The notes under the pieces: model-generated | What the model was told of the DNA's origin: nothing | Database searches by the model: none | What the model saw: the letters and a program-made list of their open reading frames with translations, nothing else | Position numbers and translations under genes: made by a program | In this document: piece by piece, positions 12,601 to 26,846 of the stretch | Numbering within the stretch: the stretch's first letter is position 1 | Layout: each line of letters opens with the position of its first letter | Assembly: GCA_002007465.1 (NCBI GenBank) | Contig: LNAC01000018.1 | Coordinates: forward strand, 3,848,389-3,912,388 | Origin: Ailurus styani | Lineage: Eukaryota; Chordata; Mammalia; Carnivora; Ailuridae | Direction: 5' to 3' | DNA length: 64,000 bases

Positions 12601-15064
12601 TAATTGAGTTGAACAATAACTTGGATTGGGGCGGGGCGGGGGGAGCTAAATCCCATGACTGACCTACTTATAAGAGATATAGGCACACAGGGAATGCAAT
12701 GTACTGACAGCGGCAGAAATTAGAGTGATGTGTCTACAAGGCAAGAAACTCCAAGGATTGTAGGAAATCACCAGAAAGTAGGAAGGCCCGAGGAAGGATC
12801 CTTTCCTAGAGCCTTCAATAGGAGTGTGGCCCTCCTGACACTTCCATTTCAGAGTCTCAGTCTCCAGAATTGCAACAGAATATATTTCTGATGTTTTAAG
12901 CATACCAATTTGTGGTTACAGCAGTCCTAGGAAACTAATATATGTATCAAGCAAGAATTCCAATGTGGAGGAATTAATACATTTACCTAGATATACTTAA
13001 TTCCTGACTTTGGTTAGTGAAAATTCCAACAGTAAGAAATAACTCTACTTGTAATTTTCTTTCTGCCCTTACTTATTTATGCCTTTTGTCTATTCTTCTA
13101 TTATGGTTGTCATTTTCTTTGATTAAAGAATTTTTAATGTATTTTATATATATGATATTAACCTTTATCTTATATATAGCTTATTCATCTTTTAGCATAT
13201 AATTAATTTTAGTTCACTGATTCTTTTATAGATTAAACCTTATGGGGACTTTAGCTATGGAACATTTGGCATATATTAGATGCTTAATAAATCGAGGAAC
13301 ATTTATAGCAGCTTTATTCATAACTATCAAAAACTGGAAACAGTCCATATGTCCATCAGCTGGTAAGTGGATATACATCGCACACCCATACAAAGGGATA
13401 CTATCCAACGATAAAAAGGAATGAACTACTGATAGACACAAAACATAGATAAATCTCATATGCATTACATTCCTTGACAGAAGCCAGACCCAAAAGACTA
13501 CATACTGTGTGATTTTATTTATTTATTTTTTTAAGATTTATTTACTTATTTATTTGACAGAGAGAGAGAGAGAGAGACAGGGATCACAAGTAGGCTTAGA
13601 GGCAGGCAGAGAGAGAGGGGAGGAAGCAGGCTCCCGCTGAGCAGGGAGCCCGATGCAGGCCTCGATCCCAGGACCCTGAGATCATGACCTGAGCCGAAGG
13701 CAGAGGCTTTGACCCACTGAGCCACCCAGACGCCCTGTGTGATTTTATTTATATGACATCCTGGAAAAGGACAGGGACAGACAGCTGATTATAAAGGTAC
13801 ATGATATTTTTGGAGGTGGCAGAAATGTTCTAGATCTTGATCATGGGGGTCGTTATATGACTGAATGCATCTGTAAAAACTCATAGAACTGTACTCTAAA
13901 AGGGTGGGGTTTACTCTAAATCAACTTCAATGAACCCAACTTTTAGAAAAGCAGAATGTTAGGATTACTGAGTTGTGTTTAAAAATGAAATAAATTTTTC
14001 ATACCTCATAGGTAAATGGATCTTTATGGACTCCTTTCTTTTCTTCATCGAACTCCCTGAAATGAAGAACTACATGTGAAAAACAGAGCTACAGTATTCT
14101 GACACTTAAATTCAGTAGTCATCACTTTATCTCTGCATGACATCAGTGAGAAAAGCAAAGTGCAAAATAGTCACGGCAGCCTTAAGGCATGGTTGGGAAG
14201 AGAGGAAAAAGCAGGAAAAGAACACGAGAAGGGACTCCTGGGTGGCCCAGTTGGTTAAGCATCCGTCTTTGGTTCAGGTCATGATCCCAGGGTCCTGGGA
14301 TTAAGTCCCACATCGGGCTCCCTGCTCAGCAGGGAGCCTGCTTCTCCCTATGCCTGCCATTCCCCCCGCTTGTGCCCCTCTCTCTCTAACAAATAAATAT
14401 TCTTTTTAAATTATGAGAAAAAAGAGATGTGGTAGAAATTAATAGACTGCTGCTCACAACTGGGCACAATGGCTTCTCAGAGGTAGCTGGAAATCAGATT
14501 ACCTACCTCTACTCTCTTATCTTCTAAAACACATCATCAATTACTATTAAAATGTAATTCTCCATGTAACTTATGGGAAGTAAAAATCACTAGATTCTGA
14601 TGTGCCAATGAATCAGTGGGTAACCCCGGAAAAGTTATTTAAGGTTCCTAGTCCTAGATTTCTATGACTAAAATAGAAACATCTATCCTCCCTCTATTTT
14701 TATGAGCTGTCACTAAAAACTTAGTAAATTTGATAACATTAAACAACTTCCTTTTAAAAATGTAAGCACAAAACTCTCAGATATCATTTAATAATTATCA
14801 TTTTGTTCAAGAAAGTTCTAAAATAGTCATCCCAAAGCGTGTGAACTATAAACCATTAAACATACCAAAACGTGGGCGCCTGGGTGGCTCAGTGGGTTAA
14901 AGCCGCTGCCTTCGGCTCAGGTCATGATCCCAGGGTCCTGGGATCGAGGCCCACATCGGGCTCTCTGCTCAGCAGGGAGCCTGCTTTCTCCTCTCTCCTT
15001 TCTCTCTGCCTGCCTCTCTGCCTACTTGTAATCTCTCTCTCTCTGTGTGTCAAATGAATAAATA

Positions 15065-15109
<45 letters not shown>

Positions 15110-17675
15110 ATACCAAAACGCACAGCAGCCTGATCTACACTCTGAAAGAGACACAATCTTTAGAGACCTAAAGTAGCCCAATGGAATTGTTTCAGGATAC
15201 CATTTATTATTTGATCTACTCTGACTTACTGAAATAAAAACAGGAGAGCTGGGGCCTGTGAATGATTCACTTTTGCCATTTTGGACTAGACAGTGATTTA
15301 TTCTTAAAGATATTTGTCCTTTGTGTATAACTGAAGGATGTTATTCAGTCAATTATTCAACAATCATGTATATTATAATCAGGCACTCTTCCTAGATGTC
15401 CAGGATATAAAACAAAAACATAGTTTCTGGTTCATAGTCTTGACTGAAGTCTAAACAGTTAGAATACAGGGTGATGGGTTCTCCAGAGGTGAGTGCAGGG
15501 TGCTGTGACAGCACAATGGAAGACATGTTGCTATACCACTAGAACTTCATCCTGAAAGCCAAGAGGAGCTCATTAAAAGATTGTATTTAATTTTAAAGAT
15601 TTTATTTATTTGAGAGAGCTTGACAGCACAAGAGTGAGCATAAGCAGGGGGGAGGGGCAGAGGCAGAGGGAGAAGCAGCAGGGAGCCTTATCCGAGGCTT
15701 GATCCCAGGACCCTGAGATCAGGACCTGAGCCAAAGGCAGACGTTTAACCAACTGAGCCACCCAGACACCCCACTAAAATATTTTAAATGGGAAATACCT
15801 CTCTGCCTATGAGATGGAGGGCATGAACTTGGAGGCCAGGAAAATAGTTCTAAGTGGCCTGAACAAAAGCAGTAGAGATAGAGGGGAAACAAGTGTACCA
15901 GGTGACTAATTAGATGGAATGGAGATGTGGGGTGGGGAGCTGGAAAAGAAAAGTGAGAATCTTGGATTTGGGACTCTTTTTTTTTTTTTAAGATTTATTT
16001 ATTTATTTATTTGACAAAGAGATTACAAGTAGGTATAGAGGCAGGCAGAGAGAGAGGAGGAAGCAGGCTCCCTGCTGAGCAGAGCCCAGATGAGGGGCTT
16101 GATCCTAGGACCCTGAGATCATGACCTGAGCCGAAGGCAGAGGCTTTAACCCACTGAGCCACCCAGGCGCCCCTGGATTTGGGACTCTTAATTCAGAGAT
16201 GGGATTCAGGAGCAGAGTGTCAGGTTGCTGGGAAAAGATGAATTCAGTTTTGCAGATATTGAGGTCTTGTGGAAATTTCCAGTAGGCAACTGGAGGTACA
16301 GGCATTGTGAAGGACTCAAGAAAAGTAAAAGAGACTTTTGTGCTTACAAGTAGAGAAAAAAACTAAGCTCCATGAAATAATTCGGAACTATAAAAGGTCT
16401 AAATAAAACTGCATCAATGGGGAACTGGTTAAATAAAGATAAGACGGGCATAGAATGAAATATTACACAGCAGTTAAAAACAATGAGCTAGAGCTATAGG
16501 GTGTCACACTGAAAGCCATCCAAGCCTTTATTAAAGAACTTAGTGCTCTGTCTATAATGTTCAAAAAATTGGCAAGCATTACTACTTTTTTTCTTAAGAT
16601 TTTATTTATTTATTTGACAGAGAGATAGAGTGCTACAAGCAGGGGGGAGTGGCAGGCAGAGGGAGAGGGAGAGGCAGGCTCCCCTGCAGAGCCAGATGAG
16701 GGGCTGGATCCCAGGACTCTGGGATGGTGACCTGAGCCAAAGGCAGATGCTTAAAGGACTAAGCCACCCAGGCACCACATTACTACTTTTGTAAGCAGAA
16801 AAAAAAAAAAAAGCAATAAAAAATAAATAATGAAAAATGATGGCATTTAGAAAATAAAGGGTTAGGTTACATCAGTGGTTCTCAAAGCGTGGTGTCAGGC
16901 CAGCAGCAAGTTTCACCTGGAATTTGTTAGAATTCTTTGGCCCAACCCAGACTTACTAAATCAGAAAGCCTGGAGATGGGGCCCAGCAATCTTGTGTTTT
17001 GACAACCTTCCAGTTCAAATTTGAGAACGGCTGGATTAGATTTTAAAGCTGGATGCAGAACTAGATGGAATCCCCTTTTGTGCCAGCACTTCACTTAAAG
17101 AATAAAGTCTTAAAGCACAGTGAAATAAAGGTACTTAAAAAAAACCCCAACACACTATTACGTTATTATTACAACTGTAGCACAAATAATTATTCTGAAT
17201 AGACAATATGTTTCACACCAGAAAGGCTTTAAACAGATGAAGCATGCCAAGATCTAGTTTTCCAAATCCTGAGAGGTGTCTCTAACATATCCTAAGTTCC
17301 GGGCATTATCGGCATGAATAAAGCGCCTCTTGAAAAACTTGTCACCTTCCACCCCGACTGATAACGTACAGGTGTTTTCTTCTATACGAGACTACAAGCA
17401 AGCCCCCACAGGGCCAACCCCACAAAGGAGTAGATAACCGACCTTTCCCCAATTCCCAGACCCCAGGAAAGCTGCCTTAGTCTGTAACTTAGGCGCCCCT
17501 GAGAAGTGACAAGGCGCTTCTCCCCAAAGCGGGGGCAAGAGAGTTGGGGCGGAGACCGAGAAACACGCCCAGGGAGAAGTGCTGCCCTCGCACCCTAGGC
17601 AACAGCCGGGGCTACGACTCACTGCAGGAGACGAGAGTAAAACTCCTCAGCCGCTCGGTTCATTCGGGACCACAT
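3531..17675 (-). CDS. ZWILCH: ZWILCH, kinetochore RZZ-complex subunit (exons 1-7, 3' part outside window)
   Basis: Zwilch is a subunit of the Rod-Zw10-Zwilch complex, which recruits dynein and Mad1-Mad2 to unattached kinetochores and so supports the spindle checkpoint. Seven coding exons read on the minus strand join in frame to 249 codons (53+52+96+119+200+71+156 nt). The peptide starts [18 protein letters not shown] and ends at ...LSSTATL, close to the first ~249 residues of the ~591-residue human protein as I remember it. All seven junctions have GT donors and AG acceptors on the minus strand. I could not find the next expected exon between bases 1 and 3530, so it is probably beyond the window. 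The gene is divergent from RPL4. No frameshift or stop was seen. The family call is strong; function is taken from the family. Confidence 0.95.
4011..4081 (-). CDS. ZWILCH: ZWILCH exon 6
   Basis: This 71-nt exon encodes [18 protein letters not shown] then RHHLST, with a cttctag acceptor and gtgagt donor. It matches human [18 protein letters not shown]. Confidence 0.94.
4820..5006 (+). mobile_element. Can-SINE
   Basis: Full-length element with a 16-bp target duplication aagaaaatg(t/c)tctctg at 4804-4819 and 5007-5022, differing at one base. Confidence 0.94.
5455..5654 (-). CDS. ZWILCH: ZWILCH exon 5
   Basis: This 200-nt exon encodes [19 protein letters not shown] through [19 protein letters not shown] to [10 protein letters not shown]. 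It is the most conserved Zwilch block in the window. The acceptor is ttcaag and the donor gtgaga, leaving one base of an Ala codon. Confidence 0.95.
5735..6735. mobile_element. ERVL-type (MLT2-like) LTR remnant, interrupted by a SINE
   Basis: Solo LTR-like sequence recognised by segments such as gcaacccc...ttacctaggggc and gaactctgtgccagaagcagtgg, resembling MLT2 LTRs. It has no retroviral coding sequence. The Can-SINE at 6383-6603 splits it. Family and orientation are from memory. Confidence 0.55.
6383..6603 (-). mobile_element. Can-SINE
   Basis: Inverted element (T-tract then aagatttatttattt ... gagccacccaggtgtc) with a perfect 15-bp target duplication ccaaaagccacctca at 6368-6382 and 6604-6618. 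Confidence 0.94.
6742..6801 (+). repeat. Short tandem duplication
   Basis: A ~31-bp unit (cccagaaacaaaatctggaa...) is repeated directly twice with one A-length difference. Confidence 0.85.
7020..7460 (+). repeat. Old LINE 3'-end-like sequence
   Basis: Includes agcacatgaaaagatgcatg (L1-like) and then a stretch ending cttttctgtaaatttgaaag that resembles an old retroposon 3' end. Family uncertain. Confidence 0.4.
7461..8598. other. ZWILCH intron 4, mostly unassigned
   Basis: The segment 8003-8095 resembles a MER20-like hAT DNA-transposon relic. The rest is unassigned and has no exon support. Confidence 0.35.
8599..8717 (-). CDS. ZWILCH: ZWILCH exon 4
   Basis: This 119-nt exon encodes [17 protein letters not shown] and then [20 protein letters not shown], ending two bases into an Arg codon before gtaagt. 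The acidic, low-complexity stretch is typical of this part of Zwilch. Confidence 0.93.
8718..9214. other. ZWILCH intron 3, nothing recognised
   Basis: AT-rich sequence without a recognisable repeat or exon. Confidence 0.4.
9215..9640 (-). repeat. MIR, split by a Can-SINE
   Basis: Minus-orientation MIR: tagatactattattaac, then after the SINE gtttatggatgggaaaactgagg and acttgcctagaatcacagctag. Confidence 0.75.
9308..9482 (-). mobile_element. Can-SINE inside MIR, older copy
   Basis: Inverted element (ggattttatttgtttatttt ... gagccacccagatgtc). Diverged, with an internal deletion. Confidence 0.85.
10017..10200 (+). mobile_element. Can-SINE
   Basis: Head gcacctgggtggctcagtgg, CT-rich body and an AATAAA-rich tail. 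Confidence 0.92.
10230..10760 (+). repeat. L1 3'-end fragment
   Basis: Typical phrases: acagcagctctattcatgat, ccaaatgtcattcagagggtg, gccagactcaaaaggttaca, ttgccagggtgattttcaag. Confidence 0.75.
10920..11038 (+). mobile_element. Short tRNA-head SINE (old Can-SINE-type)
   Basis: Only the tRNA-Lys-like head (ggctggctcagttggtggag ... gggttcaagccccacattga) followed directly by an A-rich tail, without the CT-rich body. Confidence 0.75.
11076..11171 (-). CDS. ZWILCH: ZWILCH exon 3
   Basis: This 96-nt, phase-0 exon encodes 32 residues beginning [17 protein letters not shown] and ending VVFIIEKL. The donor is gtaagt. It is nearly identical to the human segment. Confidence 0.93.
11521..11737 (+). mobile_element. 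Can-SINE, young
   Basis: Perfect 15-bp target duplication aaatatggtcttttc at 11506-11520 and 11738-11752. Confidence 0.95.
11753..12504. other. ZWILCH intron 2, nothing recognised
   Basis: AT-rich sequence with a T homopolymer near 12318-12330; no exon or clear repeat. Confidence 0.4.
12505..12950 (+). mobile_element. MaLR (MST/MLT1-type) solo LTR
   Basis: Starts gttgtggattgaatatgtcc and ends tgatgttttaagcataccaa ... cctaggaaactaatat, as in ERVL-MaLR LTRs of ~400 bp. No retroviral genes are attached. Confidence 0.75.
13270..13945 (+). repeat. L1 3'-end fragment split by a SINE
   Basis: Phrases include tttatagcagctttattcat, ccatatgtccatcagctggt and gaagccagacccaaaagact before the SINE, and ggaggtggcagaaatgttct after it. 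Confidence 0.75.
13523..13734 (-). mobile_element. Can-SINE, young, inside L1
   Basis: Perfect 18-bp target duplication ctgtgtgattttatttat at 13505-13522 and 13735-13752. Confidence 0.95.
14005..14056 (-). CDS. ZWILCH: ZWILCH exon 2
   Basis: This 52-nt exon encodes [17 protein letters not shown] after a one-base completion of the split Gln codon. The acceptor is tttcag and the donor gtatg. It matches the human NEEKKGIRKDPFLYE segment. Confidence 0.92.
14233..14412 (+). mobile_element. Can-SINE, older subfamily
   Basis: Head actcctgggtggcccagttgg and body variants (aagcatccgtctttgg) mark an older branch. Confidence 0.9.
14873..15105 (+). mobile_element. Can-SINE, very young, long pure A tail
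   Basis: Perfect 15-bp target duplication aaacataccaaaacg at 14858-14872 and 15106-15120. The 3' A run is about 34-37 bases with no interruption. Confidence 0.96.
15320..15580 (+). repeat. Likely L2 fragment
   Basis: Segments such as atttattcaacaatcatgta-like and ggcactcttcctagatgtccagg resemble L2. Weak, diverged. Confidence 0.4.
15590..15772 (-). mobile_element. Can-SINE, older
   Basis: Inverted element from ttttaaagattttatttatt to gagccacccagacacccc, with a degenerate target duplication. Confidence 0.88.
15979..16173 (-). mobile_element. Can-SINE, young
   Basis: Perfect 16-bp target duplication tggatttgggactctt at 15963-15978 and 16174-16189. Confidence 0.95.
16591..16777 (-). mobile_element. 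Can-SINE
   Basis: Flanked by cattactactttt on both sides (16577-16589 and 16778-16790). Body diverged. Confidence 0.9.
16875..17035 (+). repeat. MER5A-type hAT DNA transposon relic
   Basis: Starts cagtggttctcaaagcgtgg and includes aatttgttagaattctttgg and tgagaacggctgg, the inverted terminal pattern of MER5A. Confidence 0.7.
17036..17622. other. ZWILCH intron 1 start, unique sequence
   Basis: GC content rises towards exon 1. No repeat or extra exon recognised. Confidence 0.45.
17623..17675 (-). CDS. ZWILCH: ZWILCH exon 1 (coding part)
   Basis: The start codon is at 17675-17673 on the minus strand and opens [18 protein letters not shown]. Human ZWILCH begins with the similar MWERLNCAAEDFYSRLLQ. 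The exon ends in CTGCA before a gtgagt donor (17622-17617), leaving two bases of the Gln codon. The leader probably extends to about 17740 in GC-rich sequence. Confidence 0.93.
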
Positions 17676-18196
17676 CACGCCCCACTTCGACTGCAGATCC
17701 GAGACCGCCAAACTGAACTTCGCGCCGGCCGCTGACGTTCGGGGTCATGACCCCCTCGCCGGGACTACGTTTACATCCCACCCACGCCCGACAGGCCCCG
17801 TTTGTCCGCAAAGATAATCTTTTGTTTTAGAGCACACAGCTGTTTTTTTCCGTCCCAGTAGTTTTCCATTCCCGAAAGAAAAAGTTAAAATAAGTTGCAG
17901 GGGTTGAAGGGGGAAAAAAGAAAAAGAAAAAAAAAAAAAAGACACCTCTTGTCGCGAGAGTTGCCACGCCTCCTTATGGATTAGTCCGCGAAAAGGAGTC
18001 CTTTGATTCTAAGCGCTTTTCTAGGCTTTGAAAGTCAGTAGATACCATAATTTGGTGCATATAAAGAAATAGCACGCTATTTGTTATTTTTATAGGGTGG
18101 TAGAGCGATATTTTGTGTCTCTGGATTAGTTCTGAGGCGGAGCAGGTTGGCGGACGAGTTGAAGATTACATATAGGGAGGAAGTGCTAGGTACTTC
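17676..18196. promoter_or_regulatory. Divergent ZWILCH/RPL4 promoter region
   Basis: About 520 bp separate the ZWILCH start codon (minus) from the RPL4 pyrimidine-rich start site (plus). The interval is GC-rich near ZWILCH. It has a partial TCTCGCGA-type element (gtcgcgagag, 17951-17960) and ETS-like GGAAGTG and ACTTCCT motifs at about 18178-18198, next to the RPL4 start. A long A-rich run lies at 17917-17940. Shared promoter function is inferred from head-to-head spacing. Confidence 0.65.
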
Positions 18197-23150
<4,954 letters not shown>

Positions 23151-23399
23151 ACTTGTTGCATATGTTTATGACTCTTGGTTAGAATTTTGTTTGTTCTCTC
23201 ATAATTTGGGCCGCCTGTTTCCATTTTACAGTCGGGGTAAAACAGGGCCTTGCCTTTATAGTAAATCCACACAGTTGAATGGGAAGGAGAATGCTGCATA
23301 AATCCAGATATAAAAATCCAATTTGTTAATACTGTTTTGAGAACCAGGTGGTTAAAAGAATTCTCAAATGTGCAGAAGCTGTAAGAAGATTTAGTACTC

Positions 23400-23571
23400 G
23401 GGGCATCTGGGTGCCTCAATGGGTTGAGCATCCACTCTTTGGGTCAGGTCAAGAGCTCATGGGTCATGGGATCAAGCCCCATGTCAGTGTCCCAAATTAA
23501 GTGGGAGTCTGCTTGGGATTCTCTCCCTCTTCCCTCACATGCTCACTGTCTCTTAAATCTTTTTTAAAATG
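23400..23571 (+). mobile_element. Can-SINE, old and diverged
   Basis: ggggcatctgggtgcctcaatgggttgagc through gatcaagccccatgtcag to a CT-rich tail, with many substitutions. Confidence 0.82.
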
Positions 23572-24390
23572 ATTAATTACTCCTTCCAAAAACAAAAGGC
23601 ATACCTTGGAAAATAGGTAACATTACATAAGAGGTATTTTTACTTAGTGCCACAAGAGGGCAGAATCTATATATTGAGGCTCTGCAGTAATTGATGGTTC
23701 CTCCACAATTAACCTGCTGTGATGGAGTACAGTTATTAAAGGAAATGCTACCCTCAGTATTTTGACCCGTAGTAGTGTCAGAAGCATTTTCAGATCTACT
23801 TGGGTTTTCGCAGTTTTAGTGAAGGGATATGTTGACTATACCGCAGAGAAGTGTCAAGAACATTGGAGTATTTTTCCTACCGTTTTGTCTGCATGTCTTA
23901 ATCACCTTAAGGACTGACCTGTCCTGACCTGTTTTGTTTCTTGTCAGGGTTGTTTTGCAACTGGTTTTCTTAGATAACCTTAAAATCCACATCCAGGTAC
24001 TGTATCCTCTGGTTTTCAAGTAGAGAAAAATCTCAGTCCCTTAGCTTTTAAAGGCACCGCGTCCTAATTGAGTGTTAGCACTGCTTTATTTTCCTGCTCT
24101 AATTTGCGCAGCCTCCTGGGAACCACTTTCATGTGACCAGGAGTCCTTGCCTCCTAGAATCAACAGGGCTCATGCGCCTCTGCCCTAGTTGCTTGTGGTT
24201 TGGCTCGTTTTGTGGAGTTAAGAGCCACCTGTGGTAAAAACACTTAAAGTACGATGCTGGGAGTCCTGCTCAAAAGCAGCGTTTGAAACTGGGTACTTGA
24301 CCGTTTTTATCTGCCAAGTTCTTTATGGCTCCACGCCCTGTGCTTTAGGGTTCCTGATGATTACTGGACCCAAGTTTTTTGGTTAAAAAG
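23572..24390. other. RPL4-SNAPC5 intergenic sequence
   Basis: Unique sequence with no convincing gene. It becomes GC-rich towards the SNAPC5 promoter. Confidence 0.5.
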
Positions 24391-24574
24391 GCCGGATTGT
24401 GCTGGGCAGAGCCGGCCCGCTGTCAAGCAGCGGGCGAGAGCGCGGCCGCCGACCGGAAGCGCCTTGGCCCACGTGGCTCCCGCCCCGCCCAGCCCGCCGC
24501 TCGGTTTCCGGGAACGCGGGGCTCGTGACGTCGTTACCGAGCGCCGGGCCAGACGGCGGGCGGGCGGAGACGCC
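24391..24574 (+). promoter_or_regulatory. SNAPC5 promoter and leader (CpG-rich)
   Basis: GC-rich sequence with an ETS-like CCGGAAGC (about 24453-24460), an E-box CACGTG (24470-24475) and a CRE-like TGACGTCG (24526-24533) directly upstream of the ATG. There is no TATA box. Binding is inferred from motifs only. Confidence 0.6.
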
Positions 24575-24664
24575 ATGCTGAGCCGGCTTCAGGAGCTCCG
24601 CAAGGAGGAGGAGACGCTGCTGCGTTTGAAGGCGGCCTTGCACGACCAGCTGAACCGGCTCAAG
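24575..24664 (+). CDS. SNAPC5: SNAPC5 exon 1
   Basis: Thirty codons from ATG (24575-24577) in a GC-rich context, ending LHDQLNRLK before gtgacc. The peptide is essentially identical to the human N-terminus. Confidence 0.95.
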
Positions 24665-26846
24665 GTGACCCCCGCTTCCCCCGCACCCCCACACCCCGCC
24701 GCCGCTCTGCTCCGCCGCCCCGGGAGCCCTGGCCATCGGCGGCGTCCGCTTGGTGGTTGACAAGCACCCGGGGAGCGTGTTTGATATTGCGAGCCCAGTC
24801 CTGTCAGACTGGATCCTGCCCGTCTAGGCGGAGGTCCGGCGATGTGTACGTGAAGCAAGGCCCCCGCCACACCCCCAACACCCGTAGATGCAGGTGCTCC
24901 GCGCACCACGCGCGGACCCCTTCCTCCCGAGCGCCTTCAGCATGTGCTAGCCACATTTACTAGCTCCTTTCGGCGCTTGAAACAGCTCCAGTATTGTTAA
25001 GCCAGAAGAGACTCGTAGATCCGTTGTGCAAAGAAAGCAAGCGAGGGCCCTGAGGAAAGACTTGTCTCGGGGTTCCCAGTAGCTTTTCTTCCGGCAGCTG
25101 TTAACGGATTCCACGGCCTGGGCGAGATTTGGGTGCACCAGGGCCATTTCCCACACCTGTGCCTAATCCACCCTCTTTCACCCCAGTGAGATGACGCTGG
25201 TAAGGACGGCTTAGAACTCTTCTTCAGGATCTTTAAGTCCAAATGAGATGCAGGTTATGAAGGCTTTTTGTAAGCTGAAAAGCACTGTACAGCCAGGACA
25301 TACCAAAATATTTTCCTCGGGACAGTTGTGATGGCCGGCATTTATGTTCTTGTATCACTAGTACCTGTAGAAGTACCCAGTGGGTGTGTGTCCTGTATGA
25401 TCACGAGGACGACCTCTAAAGCCTCGGTTCCTTTGCGCTCCGGGAAACACTTTCCATTCTTCCTGCTTTCCCTTTCTCATTACTGGGTAGAAATCTGTAG
25501 TCTAGGGAATTGGCCTTCTGTGGAATCAGAAGACGCCTGGCTTTTTTAAGGGCACACTTTCTACCCACATCTGCTATATCTAGGGGAATGAGAGTCTTGC
25601 CACAGCTGAGACATCTGTACACCCAGGGGAACGGGGCTGGTGTTTTTTCTTGGCTCTTTTCCTTAAAATGTGGGGAAAGATTAAGAGCCCCATCCTTCCC
25701 TCTAGAGCTGCACAGAGTTGACACTGTTTTCACTTCTCATGCTGCTAGCCTTTGACAGCATGCTCAGCAAATTTTACCCATGTCAGTAGCCCAGTGAAAT
25801 AGTAAACAGTGTCCTCACCTCTTCTTTTCTAGGTTGAAGAACTAGCCCTCCAATCAATGATTAGTTCTAGGAGAGGAGGGGATGAGATGCTGTCTTCTCA
25901 GCCTGCACCGGAACAGTCCCCTGATGTAAGTTGAATCAAGCGTGAGCCTAGGGAGAGTATGCAAAGTGCATTCTGCTCTCATGCTGCCTGGAGGCCAAAA
26001 CTTTTTGTAAATTACATTATCAAACCCAGATGACTCGGGGAATTGCTTGTAAGATGTTCTAGTTTAATAAATGGCTATTTCAATATCACTCTTTTAGACA
26101 GGGAACGGCCACCTTTCTATCAGCTGGTCAGACCTTGATTTATTGATCAGGTACTGTCATACTGCCTGCACCCTCTTAGTCAGCTGACCTCTGTAGTTAC
26201 TCCAGTGAACACTGGGAGAGCTGGAGAGCTTTGCAGACATTTGTCAGAACTTCCACTGTAAGTAAGCCTGGGATTTAAGAACAGATTGTAGCTTCAACTA
26301 CAAAGCATAGTGCTAAAAAGTGAGTTCCAATCCTCAACATCTCCTACTAATGCCCTCAAGTAAAATAGTACAATATTCTTTTTTCTAAATATACCATATT
26401 TGAGCACTTTTTCTCCCAGATGTATTTAAGCCATTTAAAACCATTTGAAAGTAGCACATCTAGGCCAGCATAATTCTTATGCATAGAACCATGTTTGTAG
26501 ACATTTGACATTCTGTCAAATCTAGGGCATGCATTCTCCTCCCTTTTTGGCAATGGGGATGTGGAGGTAAGGGGGTGAGGGTAGAAATTGGAAAATAGGA
26601 AGTGGTCTTACCTCCTGATAATTATTGGGGAGGAAGGTACAATTGAGATTTGATTTTAAAACATATTTAAGAATTTGCTGGCTTGAGGCCAATGTCTTTT
26701 CTACTAATCCATGATGTCCTTGCCTAAAACAGATGTTGGTGCATGTAGACAATGAAGCATCAATCAACCAAACTGCCCTGGAGTTGAGCACAAGGAGCCA
26801 TGTACCCGAAGAGGAGGAGGAAGAGGAAGAAGAATCAGATTCCTGA
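24575..26846 (+). CDS. SNAPC5: SNAPC5 (SNAP19), snRNA-activating protein complex subunit 5
   Basis: SNAPC5 is the smallest subunit of SNAPc (PTF/PBP), which binds the proximal sequence element of snRNA genes and supports RNA polymerase II and III snRNA transcription. Three coding exons (90+93+114 nt) join to exactly 98 residues, the human length as remembered. The N-terminus MLSRLQELRKEEETLLRLK is a leucine-rich coiled-coil segment. The middle is VEELALQSMISSRRGGDEML and the C-terminus is a Glu tract ending in ESDS. All junctions are GT-AG and phase 0. One extra Gly (RRGGDEM versus human RRGDEM) is offset elsewhere. The gene follows RPL4 in the same direction and runs tail to tail with MAP2K1. 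A 3'UTR poly(A) signal candidate AATAAA is at 27463-27468. Confidence 0.95.
24665..25832 (+). other. SNAPC5 intron 1, no repeat recognised
   Basis: The first ~250 bases continue the GC-rich island; the rest appears unique with no SINE. Confidence 0.5.
25833..25925 (+). CDS. SNAPC5: SNAPC5 exon 2
   Basis: Thirty-one codons, VEELALQSMISSRRGGDEML then SSQPAPEQSPD, between a tttctag acceptor and gtaagt donor. The second half is less conserved than the first. Confidence 0.94.
26733..26846 (+). CDS. SNAPC5: SNAPC5 exon 3 (C-terminus and stop)
   Basis: Encodes MLVHVDNEASINQTALELST then RSHVPE and a run of glutamates ending ESDS, with TGA at 26844-26846. The acidic tail length varies between mammals. 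Confidence 0.95.
   Translation: MLVHVDNEASINQTALELSTRSHVPEEEEEEEEESDS

Noticed and set aside
5735..12950. LTR remnants as an intact endogenous retrovirus
   Set aside because: Only solo LTR-like sequences are seen, with no gag, pol or env reading frames between them.
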